This document shows positions 51,088 to 60,052 of a DNA stretch of 64,000 bases, in pieces. Numbering within the stretch: the first letter of the stretch is position 1; each line of letters starts with the position of its first letter. Made by a program: the position numbers and the translations under genes. The stretch is from JAQVYB01 sp964490935. Its GTDB lineage: Bacteria; Verrucomicrobiota; Kiritimatiellia; RZYC01. The notes under the pieces were generated by a model, which saw only the letters and a program-made list of their open reading frames with translations, ran no database searches and was not told the DNA's origin. The stretch is from NCBI GenBank assembly GCA_964490935.1, contig CAZBEO010000002.1:1-64000 (forward strand), in the 5' to 3' direction.

Positions 51088-52529
51088 AAGAAAAAATTAT
51101 TTCCAGCAAAGGCATCTACAGCACCTTCCCACGCAAAGGAGGCTCCGCGCCCACCGCCACGCACTACTGTCCCGGATGCGGTCACGGCATTATCCATAAA
51201 CTGATCGGCGAGGCGATGGTGGACCTTGGCATTCAGGAACGCTGCGTGGCCATCAGCCCCGTAGGATGCGCCGTCTTCGCCTACTACTATTTCGACTGCG
51301 GCAACATTCAGGTGGCACACGGGCGCGCACCCGCCGTTGGAACCGGCATCTCGCGCGCGCGAAACGCCGCCGTCGTCCTCTCCTATCAGGGCGATGGCGA
51401 CCTCGCATCCATCGGGCTGAATGAAACGCTTCAGGCCGCCAATCGGGGCGAAAAAATGGCGGTCTTTTTTGTGAACAACACCGTCTACGGCATGACTGGC
51501 GGCCAGATGGCGCCCACCACACTGATCGGCGAAAAAACCAGCACCTGCCCAGAAGGACGCGACCCACGGCAGGCCGGATACCCGCTCCATTTGTGCGAAC
51601 TGATCAGCACCCTACGCGCCCCCGTATTCGTCGAGCGCGTTTCCGTATCCGACATCAAACATATCCGCAAGGCCCGCCAGGCCATCCGCAAGGCTCTCGA
51701 AATTCAGCGCGACGCCAAGGGCTATGCCTTTGTGGAAATCCTCTCGAATTGTCCCACCAATCTGAAGCAGGACGCCCTCTCCAGTGCCGATTTCATCAAC
51801 GACCAAATGGAAAAGGAATTTCCGCTGGGAAACTATAGAGACCAAACCGGCTCCACCGAGCCCCTTCAACGCGAAGACAGCCAATTTAATAAAAGCGCCA
51901 TCGACCATCTCTTCGATCTCGAAAATAATACGGCGGAAACCGCGCTCGACCGACCGGACTTCTCCCCCGTGCAAATCAAAGTGGCCGGGTTCGGTGGGCA
52001 GGGTGTGCTGAGTCTCGGTATCCTGCTTACGCAGGCTGCCTGCCACGATCGCTATTTCACCTCCTGGTATCCCTCTTACGGCCCCGAACAGCGCGGTGGC
52101 ACCTCGAACTGCAGCGTGGTGATCAGTGGAACACCCGTTGGCTCCCCAGTGATCTCTCATCCCGACGTACTAATCGCCATGAACCGCCCGTCCCTCGAAC
52201 GGTTCGCCGAGTCGGTCCGCCCGGGCGGCCTCATTCTGTATGACTCGGTCATGGGCGACTTCTCCGCGCCCAAGTCCGTCCGTGTCCTACCCGTTCCCGC
52301 CGGGCAACTGGCCACGGATAACGGCGCGCCCATGGCCGCCAACACCATCATGTTCGGCGTGCTTGCCGCACTGAACATCACCGGCCTTTCCATCGAAGGA
52401 TTCCACGCAGCACTCGATCAATCCTTCGCCAAAAAACCAAAACTGATCCCGATCAACCGAAATATCATGGAACAGGGAACCGCCTGGGCGAAGTCCAACG
52501 CCCTCTCCACCCCATCAAATCAATCGTGA
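51084..52529 (+). CDS. 2-oxoacid:ferredoxin oxidoreductase, beta-gamma fusion
   Basis: 481 aa. Residues 1-270 are the TPP-binding beta subunit: YCPGCGHGI, GCAVFAYYYFDC, SYQGDGDLASIGLNET (the GDG...N TPP motif) and YGMTGGQMAPTT. Residues 310-481 are a gamma domain: VAGFGGQGVLSLGILL, SWYPSYGPEQRGGTSNCSVV and AANTIMFGVLAALN. In most organisms beta and gamma are separate genes. It is coupled to the alpha gene by ATGA. Confidence 0.92.
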   Translation: MKEKIISSKGIYSTFPRKGGSAPTATHYCPGCGHGIIHKLIGEAMVDLGIQERCVAISPVGCAVFAYYYFDCGNIQVAHGRAPAVGTGISRARNAAVVLSYQGDGDLASIGLNETLQAANRGEKMAVFFVNNTVYGMTGGQMAPTTLIGEKTSTCPEGRDPRQAGYPLHLCELISTLRAPVFVERVSVSDIKHIRKARQAIRKALEIQRDAKGYAFVEILSNCPTNLKQDALSSADFINDQMEKEFPLGNYRDQTGSTEPLQREDSQFNKSAIDHLFDLENNTAETALDRPDFSPVQIKVAGFGGQGVLSLGILLTQAACHDRYFTSWYPSYGPEQRGGTSNCSVVISGTPVGSPVISHPDVLIAMNRPSLERFAESVRPGGLILYDSVMGDFSAPKSVRVLPVPAGQLATDNGAPMAANTIMFGVLAALNITGLSIEGFHAALDQSFAKKPKLIPINRNIMEQGTAWAKSNALSTPSNQS

Positions 52530-52538
52530 GGACCGGCA

Positions 52539-53120
52539 ATGATAAAAAAACAAAATGACCTCGGCGAAAAACTCAAACTTATTCGCGAGCAATACAAGCT
52601 CACGGTAGAGCAACTCGCCGAACGCAGCCACTGCAGCGCCGCGTTAATTGAAAAACTCGAAGCAGGCGCCCTCATCCCCTCACTCACCCCGCTCCTCAAA
52701 ATCGCACGCGGGCTCGGGGTACGTCTCGGTACGTTCCTCGATGACTCGCCTCACGCCGGACCCTCCCTCGTACGCCAGGGCCAGGCCGATCAGGTGCTCC
52801 GCTTCTCCGGCAACTCCGATGCCGAAAAAACAAGCGTCCTAGATTTTCACTCGCTCGCCGCCGGGAAAAGCGACCGTCACATGGAACCTTTTCTCATCGA
52901 AGTTCACCCACCCCAATCAGACAACGCCAAACTTTCTGGTCACGAGGGCGAAGAATTTCTCTATGTCCTCAAAGGTGGGATTGAAATTCTTTACGGCAAA
53001 GAAGTGTACCAGTTGGACGCGGGCGACAGCATCTACTACGACTCCGTTGTGCCGCACTCCGTACACGCCATGAATAACCAGGATGCCACCATCTTGGCCG
53101 TTGTCTATTCCCCAGCCTGA
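52539..53120 (+). CDS. XRE-family regulator with cupin domain, second paralogue
   Basis: 193 aa. HTH_3 (residues 8-70: LIREQYKLTVEQLAERSHCSAALIEKLEAGALIPSLTPL) and cupin_2 (115-190: HEGEEFLYVLKGGIEILYGKEVYQLDAGDSIYYDSVVPHSV). Same architecture as the gene at 47519. It sits 9 nt after the oxidoreductase fusion and 28 nt before a second acyl-CoA ligase, repeating the regulator-ligase pairing. Confidence 0.9.
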   Translation: MIKKQNDLGEKLKLIREQYKLTVEQLAERSHCSAALIEKLEAGALIPSLTPLLKIARGLGVRLGTFLDDSPHAGPSLVRQGQADQVLRFSGNSDAEKTSVLDFHSLAAGKSDRHMEPFLIEVHPPQSDNAKLSGHEGEEFLYVLKGGIEILYGKEVYQLDAGDSIYYDSVVPHSVHAMNNQDATILAVVYSPA

Positions 53121-53148
53121 TGCCGGACACCCCTACGGAGATCATTCC

Positions 53149-54825
53149 ATGAAGTACGACGCCCTCTTTACCGATAAAACCATCGGCGATTTCCTGGAAG
53201 CCGAAACGCAGGCCCACCCCGACCGCGACTTCCTTGTCTATCCCGATCGCAATCTCCGCTGGTCTTATTCTTTGTTCAATCAGCGCGTGAATGAACTCGC
53301 CAATGGCCTGATGGAAATAGGCCTCGGACCCGGCGATCACATCGGCATCTGGGCCAAAAACGTGCCCGACTGGCTCACCTTCTTCTTTGCCGCCACCAAA
53401 ATCGGTGCCGTCCTCATCACCATCAACACCCTTTATAAAAAACACGAGATCGCCTATGTCCTGAAACAGTCCGACATGAAAATGCTCGCCCTGATCGACC
53501 GTTTTCAGGACTCGGATTATCTGGGCATCATGTATGAGCTTCTCCCCGAACTGCGCCACACCGCACGCGGTCATCTGCACTCGAAGGACTTTCCGCATCT
53601 GCAACAGATTCTCTATGTCGGGCAGGAAAAACACCACGGCATGTACAATGTCAATGAACTCCTTCTCTTGGGACAACATGCCGATAGGTCCCGACTGCAT
53701 GAAGGCATGAGAAGCCTGCGCTGCGACGACGTGGTCAACATGCAATACACCTCCGGCACCACCGGGTTCCCCAAGGGCGTCATGCTCACCCATCGCAATA
53801 TTCTCAACAACGGCTATTACATCGGCGAGCGACAGAAATTCACCGGTGAAGACCGACTCTGCCTGCCCGTCCCACTATTTCACTGCTTCGGCATCGTGCT
53901 GGGCGTCATGGCCATTCTCTCGCATGGCGCCACCGTGGTTCCGCTCGAACAATTCGATCCGCTCATGGCCCTCGCCGCCATCCAAAAGGAACGCTGCACC
54001 GCCATCTACGGCGTACCCACCATGTTCATCGCCGAAATGAATCATCCCATGTTTGATCTTTTCGAGCTGACCTCCCTGCGCACCGGCATCATGGCGGGAT
54101 CGCCCTGCCCCATCGAGGCCATGAAAAACGTCATGACCAAAATGCACTGCACCGGCGTCACCATCGCCTACGGACTCACCGAGGCCTCCCCTGTCTTCAC
54201 CCAGACCAGCACCGATGATCCCCCGGAAATAAAATCCTCCACCGTCGGCAAGGCACTCCCCTTCATCGACGTCAAAATCATCGACCCGGAAACCGGAAAA
54301 ACCGTCGGTTGCAATCAGCCCGGAGAAATCTGTTGCCGAGGCTACAACGTGATGAAAGGCTACTACAACCTGCCCGAAGAAACCGCCCGCGCCCTCGATG
54401 CCGATGGCTGGCTGCACAGCGGCGACATCGCCGAAGTCGATGAAACCGGCTACTACAAAATCACCGGACGAATCAAAGACATGATCATCCGTGGCGGCGA
54501 AAACATCTACCCGCGTGAAGTCGAAGAATTTCTCTACACGCTGCCCGAAATCAGAGACGTACAGGTCGTCGGAATACCCGATGCCAAATACGGAGAAATC
54601 GTCGGCGCCTTCATCATTCTCAAAGAAGGTGCCGACCTTACGGCAGAAGACGTCCAATTCGCCTGCCGCAGCAGCATGGCCCGCTACAAGACCCCCAAAC
54701 ACGTCTTCTTCGTGAAGAGCTATCCGCAAACCGCCAGCGGAAAAATTCAGAAATTCAAACTGCGCGAGCAGGCCCGCGAACTACTCGGCATCCCTCAGAC
54801 GTTGGATACAGACCTGCCCTGTTGA
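53149..54825 (+). CDS. Long-chain-type acyl-CoA synthetase
   Basis: 558 aa, ANL superfamily. The ATP loop is YTSGTTGFPKGVMLTH, followed by VPLFHCFGIVLG, IAYGLTEASPV and ADGWLHSGDIAEVDETGYYKITGRIKDMIIRGGENIYPREVEE. The C-terminal Lys is in QTASGKIQKFKLRE. Wording is closer to FadD/medium-to-long-chain ligases than to the ACSM-like enzyme at 48096. Last gene of the operon. Confidence 0.92.
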   Translation: MKYDALFTDKTIGDFLEAETQAHPDRDFLVYPDRNLRWSYSLFNQRVNELANGLMEIGLGPGDHIGIWAKNVPDWLTFFFAATKIGAVLITINTLYKKHEIAYVLKQSDMKMLALIDRFQDSDYLGIMYELLPELRHTARGHLHSKDFPHLQQILYVGQEKHHGMYNVNELLLLGQHADRSRLHEGMRSLRCDDVVNMQYTSGTTGFPKGVMLTHRNILNNGYYIGERQKFTGEDRLCLPVPLFHCFGIVLGVMAILSHGATVVPLEQFDPLMALAAIQKERCTAIYGVPTMFIAEMNHPMFDLFELTSLRTGIMAGSPCPIEAMKNVMTKMHCTGVTIAYGLTEASPVFTQTSTDDPPEIKSSTVGKALPFIDVKIIDPETGKTVGCNQPGEICCRGYNVMKGYYNLPEETARALDADGWLHSGDIAEVDETGYYKITGRIKDMIIRGGENIYPREVEEFLYTLPEIRDVQVVGIPDAKYGEIVGAFIILKEGADLTAEDVQFACRSSMARYKTPKHVFFVKSYPQTASGKIQKFKLREQARELLGIPQTLDTDLPC

Positions 54826-54837
54826 CAAGGTAACCCG

Positions 54838-54908
54838 ACGTCCACGGCTCAGCCGGAGGCATTCGCCCTACCTAATGAGTAGCCGTCCGCTCGCCGAGCG
54901 GACGGAGG
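54838..54908 (+). repeat. CGGCTCAGCCGG repeat family, copy 2
   Basis: Begins ACGTCCACGGCTCAGCCGG, then GGCATTCGCCCTA and the hairpin TCCGCTCGCCGAGCGGA. Direct repeat of 54974-55033 (75-90% by eye), with a related inverted copy at 11703-11767. Confidence 0.75.
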
Positions 54909-54973
54909 TAAGGCGAACCGTCGCGGTGAGCCGTCTCGGGGTAATGCGAAACGACAGAGTGAACCGACATTCT

Positions 54974-55033
54974 CGGCTCCGCCGGAGACATTCGCCCTAA
55001 TGAGTAGCCGCCCGCTCGCCGAGCGGACGGAGG
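54974..55033 (+). repeat. CGGCTCAGCCGG repeat family, copy 3
   Basis: CGGCTCCGCCGGAGACATTCG...GAGTAGCCGCCCGCTCGCCGAGCGGACGG; same hairpin as copy 2. Together with copy 2 and the palindromic repeat F it fills the 322-bp gap between the ligase operon and the response-regulator gene; no gene is visible there. Confidence 0.75.
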
Positions 55034-55084
55034 AAACACAGAATGCACCGAATCGCTCAGCTTGCATTCCCTTCTATTCTGCCT

Positions 55085-55151
55085 CAACACAACAGCGTAC
55101 CCGCTGTGGTTGACTAACAGGATGGAGGGCCAAAGCCCGACAGCCTGTTAG
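55085..55151 (+). repeat. Dispersed palindromic repeat family I, copy F
   Basis: CAACACAACAGCGTACCCGC TGTGGTT, then CTAACAGGATGGAGGGC / CAAAGCCCGACAGCCTGTTAG. The TAA stop of the response-regulator gene (55148-55150, minus) lies in its outer end. Confidence 0.8.
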
Positions 55152-55792
55152 CGATGTTCGTCCACCCAAAGAACCGCCTGCTGCATGAGTTGAGAGGCGG
55201 TATCGGTGTTGAGTTTCTTTTTGATTCTCACCCGATGCGCCTCAATGGTCTTCACGCTCAACTCCAGGCGGTCGGCAATCTGCTGCGTGGAAAGCCCCTG
55301 TCCGATCAGTTCAAATACCTGCAACTCGCGGTCGCTCAGCGTTTCCACGCCGGAAAGTTCTTTCTGCCCACCAATGTACTGCTGAAGCATGCGCGACTGA
55401 ACCTCGCGGCTCACAAAAAGCTCTCCCTTCAAGACCGTGCGGAGGCCATCCAGCACCGCTTCATCGGCCTGTTCTTTCATGATGTAGCCATTGGCACCGG
55501 CGCGCAGCGCCCGCTCGGCATACAGAGCCTCGTCGTGCATGGAGAGCACCAGAACCGGAAAGGCCCAGCTCCGCTCGCGTATGGCCTTGATCAAATCGAG
55601 GCCGCTTCCGCCCTTCAGCGAAAGATCAATCACCGCCACGTCCGGCAACCGCTCTGTCATGGCAGCCAGCGCCTCGGCCTCATCACCTGCACCGCCGACA
55701 ACCTCCAAATCCTCTTCCTGATCGATAATCAGACCTAGTCCCTGACGTACGATCGAATGATCATCCACAATAAAAACCGTTGCCTTCTTCAT
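55148..55792 (-). CDS. NarL/FixJ-family response regulator
   Basis: 214 aa. Receiver domain: VDDHSIVRQGL, phospho-Asp in VAVIDLSLKGGSGLDL, LVLSMHDEALYAERALRAGANGYIMK. The C-terminal LuxR HTH (about 150-210) is LSDRELQVFELIGQGLSTQQIADRLELSVKTIEAHRVRIKKKL. Its ATG overlaps the stop of the histidine kinase gene (ATGA), so the pair is a two-component system. It ends in repeat F. Confidence 0.95.
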   Translation of the reverse strand: MKKATVFIVDDHSIVRQGLGLIIDQEEDLEVVGGAGDEAEALAAMTERLPDVAVIDLSLKGGSGLDLIKAIRERSWAFPVLVLSMHDEALYAERALRAGANGYIMKEQADEAVLDGLRTVLKGELFVSREVQSRMLQQYIGGQKELSGVETLSDRELQVFELIGQGLSTQQIADRLELSVKTIEAHRVRIKKKLNTDTASQLMQQAVLWVDEHR

Positions 55793-57573
55793 GCCCAGCC
55801 TTCTTCCTGTTTCCTGTTCGGTTCCACATCATCCAGTGTGCAAACCACCATGACGCCTCCGTCCGGAAGCGACTCCACCGACAGTTGTCCACCCGCCGTT
55901 TCCGCCCGATACTGCATAATCTTCAAGCCGAGTCCCTGTCCGGCCTGCCGGTCTTCTTCACTCGGCAGGCCCGAGCCGTCATCACTGATCTTCAGTAGTC
56001 GCGTGCCCAGCTCCACCCGTATATTTTTTGCGCCTGCATGGCGCACGGCATTGTTCAGCGCTTCCTGGGCGATATGATAAAGATTCACCACCTGATCGTT
56101 GTTCAGGCCTTCGAGACGACCCCACCATTCAAAAGCGCAGGATATGCCGGAGGAAGATTGTATTTCCGCTGTGAGTTTTTCGAGTGCTTCAGGCAGCGCT
56201 TCCACATCCAATTCGACGGGTGTGAGGCCGTGCGCCATGCGCCGCGTGGCCACGCGTGCCTCTTTGAGCAGCTCGACAATCTGTCGCGCCTGCCCGGCCA
56301 CTTCTTCCTGCTTCGTTTGGTCCAGACGCTTGGCCAACGCGCTGGTGAGGAGGCCGATTCCGGTCAACTGCTGGCCGAGGGAATCGTGCAAATCCCGTCC
56401 AACCCGCTTTTTTTCCTGGGTGCTGATGTCGATAATCTGTCGCTGCAATTCGTGACGTTGTCTGATTTCCCGCTCGAGTTCCCGGTTAGCCTGTTCCAAT
56501 TCGCCGGTACGCTCCGCCACGAGACGACGTATGCGTGCGGTGCGTCCGGCCAGTTGCGCGATTTGTCCGGCCACCACCAGCGTGAGCAGCAATCCACCCG
56601 CGAGATAGATCCAAGGCATACGCGTTTTCCGTTGTTCGATAAACGCCCGCGACGCCCGGCAAACCACCGTCCAGTCCAGTCCGTTGATCTGCAGCGCCCG
56701 CTCCACCCGCAGCGAGCCGGTTGACTCCACGCCTTTCGATTCGGGCAGATAAAGGCGGATGGCGTCTTGTCCTTTCCCCTCGAAGACTTCCACGTCCAGC
56801 CCTTCCGGCGTGTGATTGCGCAAAATGCGATCGATCACTTCAGCGGGGTAGATCACCGCAAAGGCATAACCGAAGGCGTACCCTCCGCCCGCCCCGCCGT
56901 TGTGTAGGCCTGGCATCAAGCTCTGGATGGGTGAAAAAACGAGACGTCCCGTGCCCCGTCTTCCGCGCACGACACCGCCCGCACGCCCACGCCCCTGCTC
57001 AACCGCCTCGATCATAGCGCGTGCATTCTCCGCATCCGAATGCAGATCGTAGCCAACTGGTATATCCTGAAACGCATTTGGCGCAAGATAGGAAACGGGG
57101 AAATAGAGTTCCTGCTGACTGGCCGGAACCCAGCCGGCATCCTTCCATTCCACGAGACTGAAATCCGGACGTACCTGACGGCGCATCGCCGCCTCATAAG
57201 GCGCACGGTCTGGCCCGTCGATACGCGGAGCCAATCCGAAGACGCCCAGAATCCGTTGCTGATAGAGCATGCCCTTCTGAACGAATTCGTTGAATACATC
57301 CGCACTGACATCCGGCGAAAGACTGTGCAGATGCCCCACGGATTCCAGCACATCGAAATACTGATTCAATTCGCGGCGTATGCTCACGATCACATTGTCC
57401 GATTCCACTCGGAACGCGACGGCCAGCCCCGCCTCTTCACTGCGTTGCCTCGTGTTCCAGAGATAGAAACTCCCCGCGAGGCCGATCAAGGCAACAAACA
57501 CGGCCAACCAGTAGCCGCCCCGGTACGCACCGGCTTTTTGTCCATCTGGATGTGGCTCGTTCTTGTTTTCCAT
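55789..57573 (-). CDS. CHASE-domain sensor histidine kinase (HisKA_3)
   Basis: 594 aa from the ATG at 57573, 2 nt after the MscS-type gene stops. A membrane helix (WLAVFVALIGLAGSFYLW) precedes a periplasmic CHASE domain of about 250 residues (FNEFVQKGMLYQQRILGVFGLAPRIDGPDRAPYEAAMRR). A second helix (WIYLAGGLLLTLVVAGQIAQL) follows. Then come a coiled coil, the HisKA_3 phospho-acceptor His in KKRVGRDLHDSLGQQLTGIGLL, and HATPase_c with ALNNAVRHAGA and ISDDGSGLP. CHASE domains sense small extracellular ligands. Partner of the adjacent NarL-type regulator. Confidence 0.92.
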   Translation of the reverse strand: MENKNEPHPDGQKAGAYRGGYWLAVFVALIGLAGSFYLWNTRQRSEEAGLAVAFRVESDNVIVSIRRELNQYFDVLESVGHLHSLSPDVSADVFNEFVQKGMLYQQRILGVFGLAPRIDGPDRAPYEAAMRRQVRPDFSLVEWKDAGWVPASQQELYFPVSYLAPNAFQDIPVGYDLHSDAENARAMIEAVEQGRGRAGGVVRGRRGTGRLVFSPIQSLMPGLHNGGAGGGYAFGYAFAVIYPAEVIDRILRNHTPEGLDVEVFEGKGQDAIRLYLPESKGVESTGSLRVERALQINGLDWTVVCRASRAFIEQRKTRMPWIYLAGGLLLTLVVAGQIAQLAGRTARIRRLVAERTGELEQANRELEREIRQRHELQRQIIDISTQEKKRVGRDLHDSLGQQLTGIGLLTSALAKRLDQTKQEEVAGQARQIVELLKEARVATRRMAHGLTPVELDVEALPEALEKLTAEIQSSSGISCAFEWWGRLEGLNNDQVVNLYHIAQEALNNAVRHAGAKNIRVELGTRLLKISDDGSGLPSEEDRQAGQGLGLKIMQYRAETAGGQLSVESLPDGGVMVVCTLDDVEPNRKQEEGWA

Positions 57574-57575
57574 CG

Positions 57576-59198
57576 TCAGACATTCCGCTGTGTTCGTATC
57601 ATTCGTAAAAAGCGATCCAGCAACCCGGATTTTCCGAGCGGGCGTGGAGAGATTCCATTCGCATCCTTCATCCGTTCCAGTTCCGACTGGAGGTCCGCCG
57701 TCCGTTCGGCGGCCAACTCGGCAAGTCGTTCGGGTATTTCCGGCTTCATGCCAAGCAAGAAGGTGAAGGCGTCGGCATCCAGCTCGATTAATTCGCATTC
57801 CTCCACAACCCGCACGGTGGCGGTTCGAGGCAACCCGGTGAGCAAACTCATTTCGCCCAGCAGCGCACCCGGCTTGATTTCAAAGACATGGCGACTCGCT
57901 GTGCTGTCACGGCTTTCCACCTCACCGCTCAGCAAACCGCGCACCACAATGTAACAACGGTCGCCCTCTTCACGCTGATGAAACAACACCTCGCCCGTGG
58001 TATAAAAGACGCGGCGCGCATGACAGGCCAACGCCACATACTCCTCACGGCCCAGCAGGCCGGCCCCATTCCCTCCGGTCAGCAGATCCCTGGAAAACCG
58101 GCTCCGCTCCAGATCATCCGCCATACGAAGAACCTCTTTTTCCTCCGGCGGTTCCCGACGCTGACGATATACCACGGCCATAAAATCATTCAGCAGCTTG
58201 TCGCTCATCGGGAAGGGAATTTCGATGCCCTGGCGCTTGAAGCGGTACCAAATCATTCGCCCCACTTCTCCATCCAATTCCTTGCGATCGTAATATCGCC
58301 GGGTCCAATAGCGCACCATATAATTGATGCCGAAATCTTTGTATTCCGTGATGAAGGCACGCGGCGCGGGTTCGTCCAACACATCGGGCACCGCCTTGGC
58401 CGCTTCAATCAATTCCCGAATCACGTCGCCCGGCGCATCGGAATAACTCGCACCCACCTCAAAGCGGTGCCGACGCAAGGTGTTCGGCCACGACATGTGA
58501 TTCAGCACGGCCGAAGAAACGGTACTGTTCGGCACAATCATCACATGCCCGTCATGCGTCCTAAGCCGGGTTTCCCGCCAGTTTGTTTCAATCACTTCGC
58601 CTTCGATTTCCTGCACCCGAATCCAGTCGCCTGGCACCAGCGAACGCACCAGATGCAGCGACATCCCGCCGAGCAGATTGCCCAGCACCCCCTGCAAGGC
58701 AAAACCGATGACCGCCGTAACCAGCGCCGTCGAGGCCAGCAGCGGTGCAATATCAACCCCCGCCACTTCCTTGAGCACCAGAAAAGCCGCCAGCAGCGCA
58801 ATCACCGTACGCACAATGGAAACAAGGAGAGATGGAACCGGAAACGCCTTTCCGCGAAACCAGAAAAAGGACACGCCGATTCCTTCCAACGCACGCATCC
58901 CCAGGATCACCCACCAAAAAGTCTGCCAAGCCTGGAAGTGCAGACGGCAATGCTCCATCCACGCGGCGCACGCCCCTGGAAGATGAGCGGCCAGCCAAGC
59001 CGCAGCGTAAGAAAAGACCAGCACCAAGGCTGGCAGCGACACCGGATACAAAAAACCCCGAAACCAAACTTTCTTCCGAACATTCGCAGAGAGCCGTTCG
59101 CCTGATTTCAAACGTATCCGACGCGAAATAAATAGTGCCAGCGAAACCAGCACAATCGCCAGCGCGCCCTCCACCAGATAAAACGTCATACTATTCAT
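57576..59198 (-). CDS. MscS-family channel with C-terminal cyclic-nucleotide-binding domain
   Basis: 540 aa. About four to five membrane helices (residues 1-155) lead to an MscS pore and beta domain (VTAVIGFALQGVLGNLLGGMSLHLVRSLVPGDWIRV...VPNSTVSSAVLNH). A C-terminal CNBD (about 390-505) follows: FYTTGEVLFHQREEGDRCYIVVRGLLSGEV and the phosphate-binding-cassette region EIKPGALLGEMSLLTGLPRTATVRV. The Glu and Arg expected for cNMP contact are present. The enzyme next door is an adenylate cyclase, so gating or tuning by cAMP is likely (inference). Confidence 0.92.
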   Translation of the reverse strand: MNSMTFYLVEGALAIVLVSLALFISRRIRLKSGERLSANVRKKVWFRGFLYPVSLPALVLVFSYAAAWLAAHLPGACAAWMEHCRLHFQAWQTFWWVILGMRALEGIGVSFFWFRGKAFPVPSLLVSIVRTVIALLAAFLVLKEVAGVDIAPLLASTALVTAVIGFALQGVLGNLLGGMSLHLVRSLVPGDWIRVQEIEGEVIETNWRETRLRTHDGHVMIVPNSTVSSAVLNHMSWPNTLRRHRFEVGASYSDAPGDVIRELIEAAKAVPDVLDEPAPRAFITEYKDFGINYMVRYWTRRYYDRKELDGEVGRMIWYRFKRQGIEIPFPMSDKLLNDFMAVVYRQRREPPEEKEVLRMADDLERSRFSRDLLTGGNGAGLLGREEYVALACHARRVFYTTGEVLFHQREEGDRCYIVVRGLLSGEVESRDSTASRHVFEIKPGALLGEMSLLTGLPRTATVRVVEECELIELDADAFTFLLGMKPEIPERLAELAAERTADLQSELERMKDANGISPRPLGKSGLLDRFLRMIRTQRNV

Positions 59199-60052
59199 CG
59201 CGTCACCTTCTCCGCTCCTTCATACCGTTCGCCCTGCCGACCCAACACCGCCCCCGTGCATTCCTTCTGCATCTGCCGTTCCAATTCGATCAGCGCGGCA
59301 TCATCCAATTCCGGGGCATGATGAATGATCACGAGCTGCTGAATGCCCGTCTCTTTCGCAATCGCCACCCCATCCTGCCAAGTGCTGTGTCCCCAGTTCA
59401 CATGCGCCGGATAATTCTCCGGCGTAAAATGTCCATCAAAGGCCATCCAGTTTACGGGATTCGGCGTATGGCACAAATGCAAAAAGGCCTCGCGCTCCTC
59501 CCTTGTGGAAAGCGACCACTCGATGTCGGTCGCGACGAGCAGGCTGTGCCCCGTCGCTGGCTCATCCACGCGGTACGCCACGCACCCGCCCGGATGATGC
59601 ACCGGACACCAGCGAATCTCCAATCCGCCACACCTCAGCACGCCATCCCGAGAATACGCCCCCAACGCCTCGAACGTCAGTTCGCCACGTAACATTTCAA
59701 TTTGTTGAGGCCAAAATGGGGCCGCCATGATTTGTGCGAAGACCTCCTTCACGTCCTGGCCGTTCAATGACGGCCCGACAATGCGCAGCGGAGCACCCGG
59801 ACGGTATATCCTCGGAAACGCCGGAAATCCCGCAAGATGATCCAGATGATAATGTGTCATCAACGCCAGCATCGGTTTATCGGATTGGCTCAGGCGGGCG
59901 CGCATGCCATTGAGACCCGATCCGAAATCGATCAGGACCTCTTCGCCACCGCATCCTTCAATATAGAAGCAGGTGGTATCGCCTCCGAACTCGCGAAAGG
60001 CCGGATTCGTTACCACCGCCGTACCACGCACGCCGCCCAATGTGATTTGCAT
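59195..60052 (-). CDS. Metallo-beta-lactamase-fold hydrolase
   Basis: 285 aa. Metal motif THYHLDHLAGF, further ligand His in CPVHHPGGCVAYRV and Asp in LVATDIEWS, and a late VIIHHAPELDD. The short tidy fold resembles phosphodiesterase/RNase Z-like MBL members. The overlap with the channel gene (ATGA) and the direct TAA-ATG abutment with the cyclase gene suggest it could degrade the cyclic nucleotide. That is inference: no PDE-specific motif is unequivocal, so another phosphoester or lactone substrate remains possible. Confidence 0.85.
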   Translation of the reverse strand: MQITLGGVRGTAVVTNPAFREFGGDTTCFYIEGCGGEEVLIDFGSGLNGMRARLSQSDKPMLALMTHYHLDHLAGFPAFPRIYRPGAPLRIVGPSLNGQDVKEVFAQIMAAPFWPQQIEMLRGELTFEALGAYSRDGVLRCGGLEIRWCPVHHPGGCVAYRVDEPATGHSLLVATDIEWSLSTREEREAFLHLCHTPNPVNWMAFDGHFTPENYPAHVNWGHSTWQDGVAIAKETGIQQLVIIHHAPELDDAALIELERQMQKECTGAVLGRQGERYEGAEKVTR

